Below, piece by piece: positions 62,686 through 64,000 of a stretch of 64,000 nucleotides of DNA. Origin of the DNA: Dyella halodurans (GTDB lineage Bacteria; Pseudomonadota; Gammaproteobacteria; Xanthomonadales; Rhodanobacteraceae); assembly GCF_026283925.1 (NCBI RefSeq), contig NZ_JAPDPF010000005.1:1-64000 (forward strand). The letters run 5' to 3'. Made by a program: the position numbers and the translations under genes. The notes under the pieces were generated by a model. The model saw only the letters and a list, made by a program, of their open reading frames with translations, had not been told where the DNA came from and made no database searches. Within the stretch, counting starts at the first letter, position 1. The number at the start of each line of letters is the position of its first letter.

Positions 62686-64000
62686 ATGTCCCGTGTTCGT
62701 CCTGCCGGTTCGCCGGTTGCTGCGTGTCGTAAGTTTTCGTGCCTGGCCTTGGCCGTAGCGGCGGCGCTCGCGGCCGGTGCCGTGACGGCGCAGCAGGCGC
62801 GCACCGACGATGTGCCGCCGCCGCAGGACACGCCGTACGTCGGCACGGTGGGCCTCCACGTCGATGCCAGCGACACGGCCCAGGGCATCTTCCGCGTGCA
62901 TGAAACGATTCCGGTGAAGCCGGGTGCCTTGACCCTGCTGTACCCGCAGTGGATTCCCGGCGACCATTCGCCCACCGGTCCCGTCGCCATGCTCGCTGGC
63001 CTCTCGCTCAGCGCCAACGGCAAGCCGATCGCGTGGAAGCGCGACAAATACAACGTGTACGCGTTCCATCTCGACGTGCCCGCCGGTGTCTCCTCGATCG
63101 ATGCGGCGTTCCAGTACCTGTCGGGCCGCACCGACAGCGAGGGCTTCGACATCACCGATCGCATGATGGACATGGAATGGAGCAAGGTGGCGCTGTATCC
63201 CGCCGGCTACTACACGCGTGGCATCACCTTCGCGCCCAGCATGAAGCTGCCGCACGGCTGGCAGCTGGGCACGGCGCTTGAGACGGCCTCGAAATCGGGC
63301 GACACCGTCACCTTCAAGCCGGTGACGTTCAACAACCTGGTCGATTCGCCGGTCTATGCGGGCCAGTACTTCAAGCGCGTCGAGCTCAACCCGGGCGGCG
63401 ACGCGCCGGTGTATCTGGACCTCGTCGCCGATGCGCCGAAGTACCTGGAGATGACGCCCGAGCAGCTGAAGGTGCACCGCGCCCTGGTGACGCAGGCGGT
63501 GAGCCTGTTCGGCTCCCACCACTACGACCACTACGATTTCCTGTTCTCGCTGTCGGATCAGCTGGGCGGCAACGGCACCGAGCATCACCAGTCCAGCGAG
63601 GATGGCCTGGGCAGCGACTACTTCGCCGGCTGGAACGACGCGGCGCCCGAGCGCGACTTGTTGGCGCACGAGTACGCGCATTCCTGGAACGGCAAGTTCC
63701 GCCGCCCAGCCGACCTGTGGACGCCGAACTTCAACGTGCCGATGGGCGACTCGCTGCTATGGGTGTACGAGGGGCAGACGCAGTACTGGGGTTTCGTGCT
63801 CACCGCGCGTGCCGGCATGTGGTCGCCGCAGCAGTTCCGTGACGCCCTGGCCATGGTGGCGGCCAACTACGAGCGCAACCGCGAAGGCTTCCAGTGGCGC
63901 ACGCTGGAGGACACCACCAACGACCCCACCATCGCCCGTCGTTCCAGCCTGCCGTACCGCAGCTGGCAGATGAGCGAGGACTACTACAGCGGCGGCCAGA
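62686..64000 (+). CDS. M61 glycyl aminopeptidase, cut by the window edge
   Basis: At least 438 residues; the stop lies beyond 64000. Signal peptide MSRVRPAGSPVAACRKFSCLALAVAAALAAGAVTA. The M61 N-terminal domain includes GLHVDASDTAQGIFRVHETIPVKPGALTLLYPQWIPGDHSPTGP; the catalytic zinc motif is HEYAHSWN (His328-Glu329-His332) and continues with WVYEGQTQYWG (Glu ligand). It removes N-terminal Gly/Ala from peptides in the periplasm or outside. The C-terminal PDZ-like domain usual in the family would be outside the window. No link to the catabolic cluster is evident. Confidence 0.9.
   Translation, partial: MSRVRPAGSPVAACRKFSCLALAVAAALAAGAVTAQQARTDDVPPPQDTPYVGTVGLHVDASDTAQGIFRVHETIPVKPGALTLLYPQWIPGDHSPTGPVAMLAGLSLSANGKPIAWKRDKYNVYAFHLDVPAGVSSIDAAFQYLSGRTDSEGFDITDRMMDMEWSKVALYPAGYYTRGITFAPSMKLPHGWQLGTALETASKSGDTVTFKPVTFNNLVDSPVYAGQYFKRVELNPGGDAPVYLDLVADAPKYLEMTPEQLKVHRALVTQAVSLFGSHHYDHYDFLFSLSDQLGGNGTEHHQSSEDGLGSDYFAGWNDAAPERDLLAHEYAHSWNGKFRRPADLWTPNFNVPMGDSLLWVYEGQTQYWGFVLTARAGMWSPQQFRDALAMVAANYERNREGFQWRTLEDTTNDPTIARRSSLPYRSWQMSEDYYSGGQ

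Overview
The window looks like chromosomal DNA of a GC-rich gammaproteobacterium of the Xanthomonadales, most likely Rhodanobacteraceae (Dyella/Luteibacter/Frateuria-like). This is inferred from protein character (DUF1820, DUF2058 and DUF1456 proteins, a split bio operon beside comF, the MnmG and PepN sequences) and from intergenic repeats of types common in that order. No phage, transposase or CRISPR was found. Every substantial gene has an intact frame except the last one, which runs off the right edge.

Layout: The left edge (1-860) is the 3' end of an rRNA operon: a 5S gene, a staggered array of terminators carrying copies of the 5S 3' tail, a MITE/REP-like inverted repeat and degenerate short tandem repeats. 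From 0.86 to 35.97 kb the content is mainly housekeeping: rhomboid protease, glyQS, an orphan GspE/PilB ATPase, a YbaY-like lipoprotein, a GDSL-esterase autotransporter, tex, mnmG, pepN, an aldose epimerase and PLP-lyase pair, tag, the biotin operon bioB-bioF-(trhO)-bioH-bioC under a BirA-like operator, comF and an exported amidohydrolase. The 540-base mnmG/pepN-side gap (19.9-20.5 kb) is regulatory: it holds two near-consensus sigma-54 promoters. One fires into a probable structured sRNA of about 115 nt with its own terminator. The other drives a 61-residue protein and has a perfect CRP/Clp box next to it.

From 36 to 42.7 kb there is a secreted sedolisin (S53) protease and a run of small DUF proteins and a GST.

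From 42.9 to 62.4 kb the genes form what looks like one coherent catabolic/transport island for an unidentified hydrophobic acid. It contains an acyl-CoA ligase, a DUF1302 outer-membrane protein, DsbA/FrnE-like and alpha/beta-hydrolase enzymes, an MFS permease, a BKACE (beta-keto acid cleavage) enzyme, a TauD/TfdA dioxygenase, a quinone-oxidoreductase-like enzyme and a Usp-hemerythrin fusion. Facing these are a large MalT-like LuxR regulator and DUF1329, YCF48-like and MMPL/RND proteins. Three operons of this island each carry the same unusual 26-bp element (C4-[T or G]-C5, eight variable bases, G8) about 265-355 bases upstream of the first gene and in the same orientation. I propose it as the operator of the MalT-like regulator; this and the pathway are the main undescribed system suggested here. 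The right edge is the start of an exported M61 glycyl-aminopeptidase.
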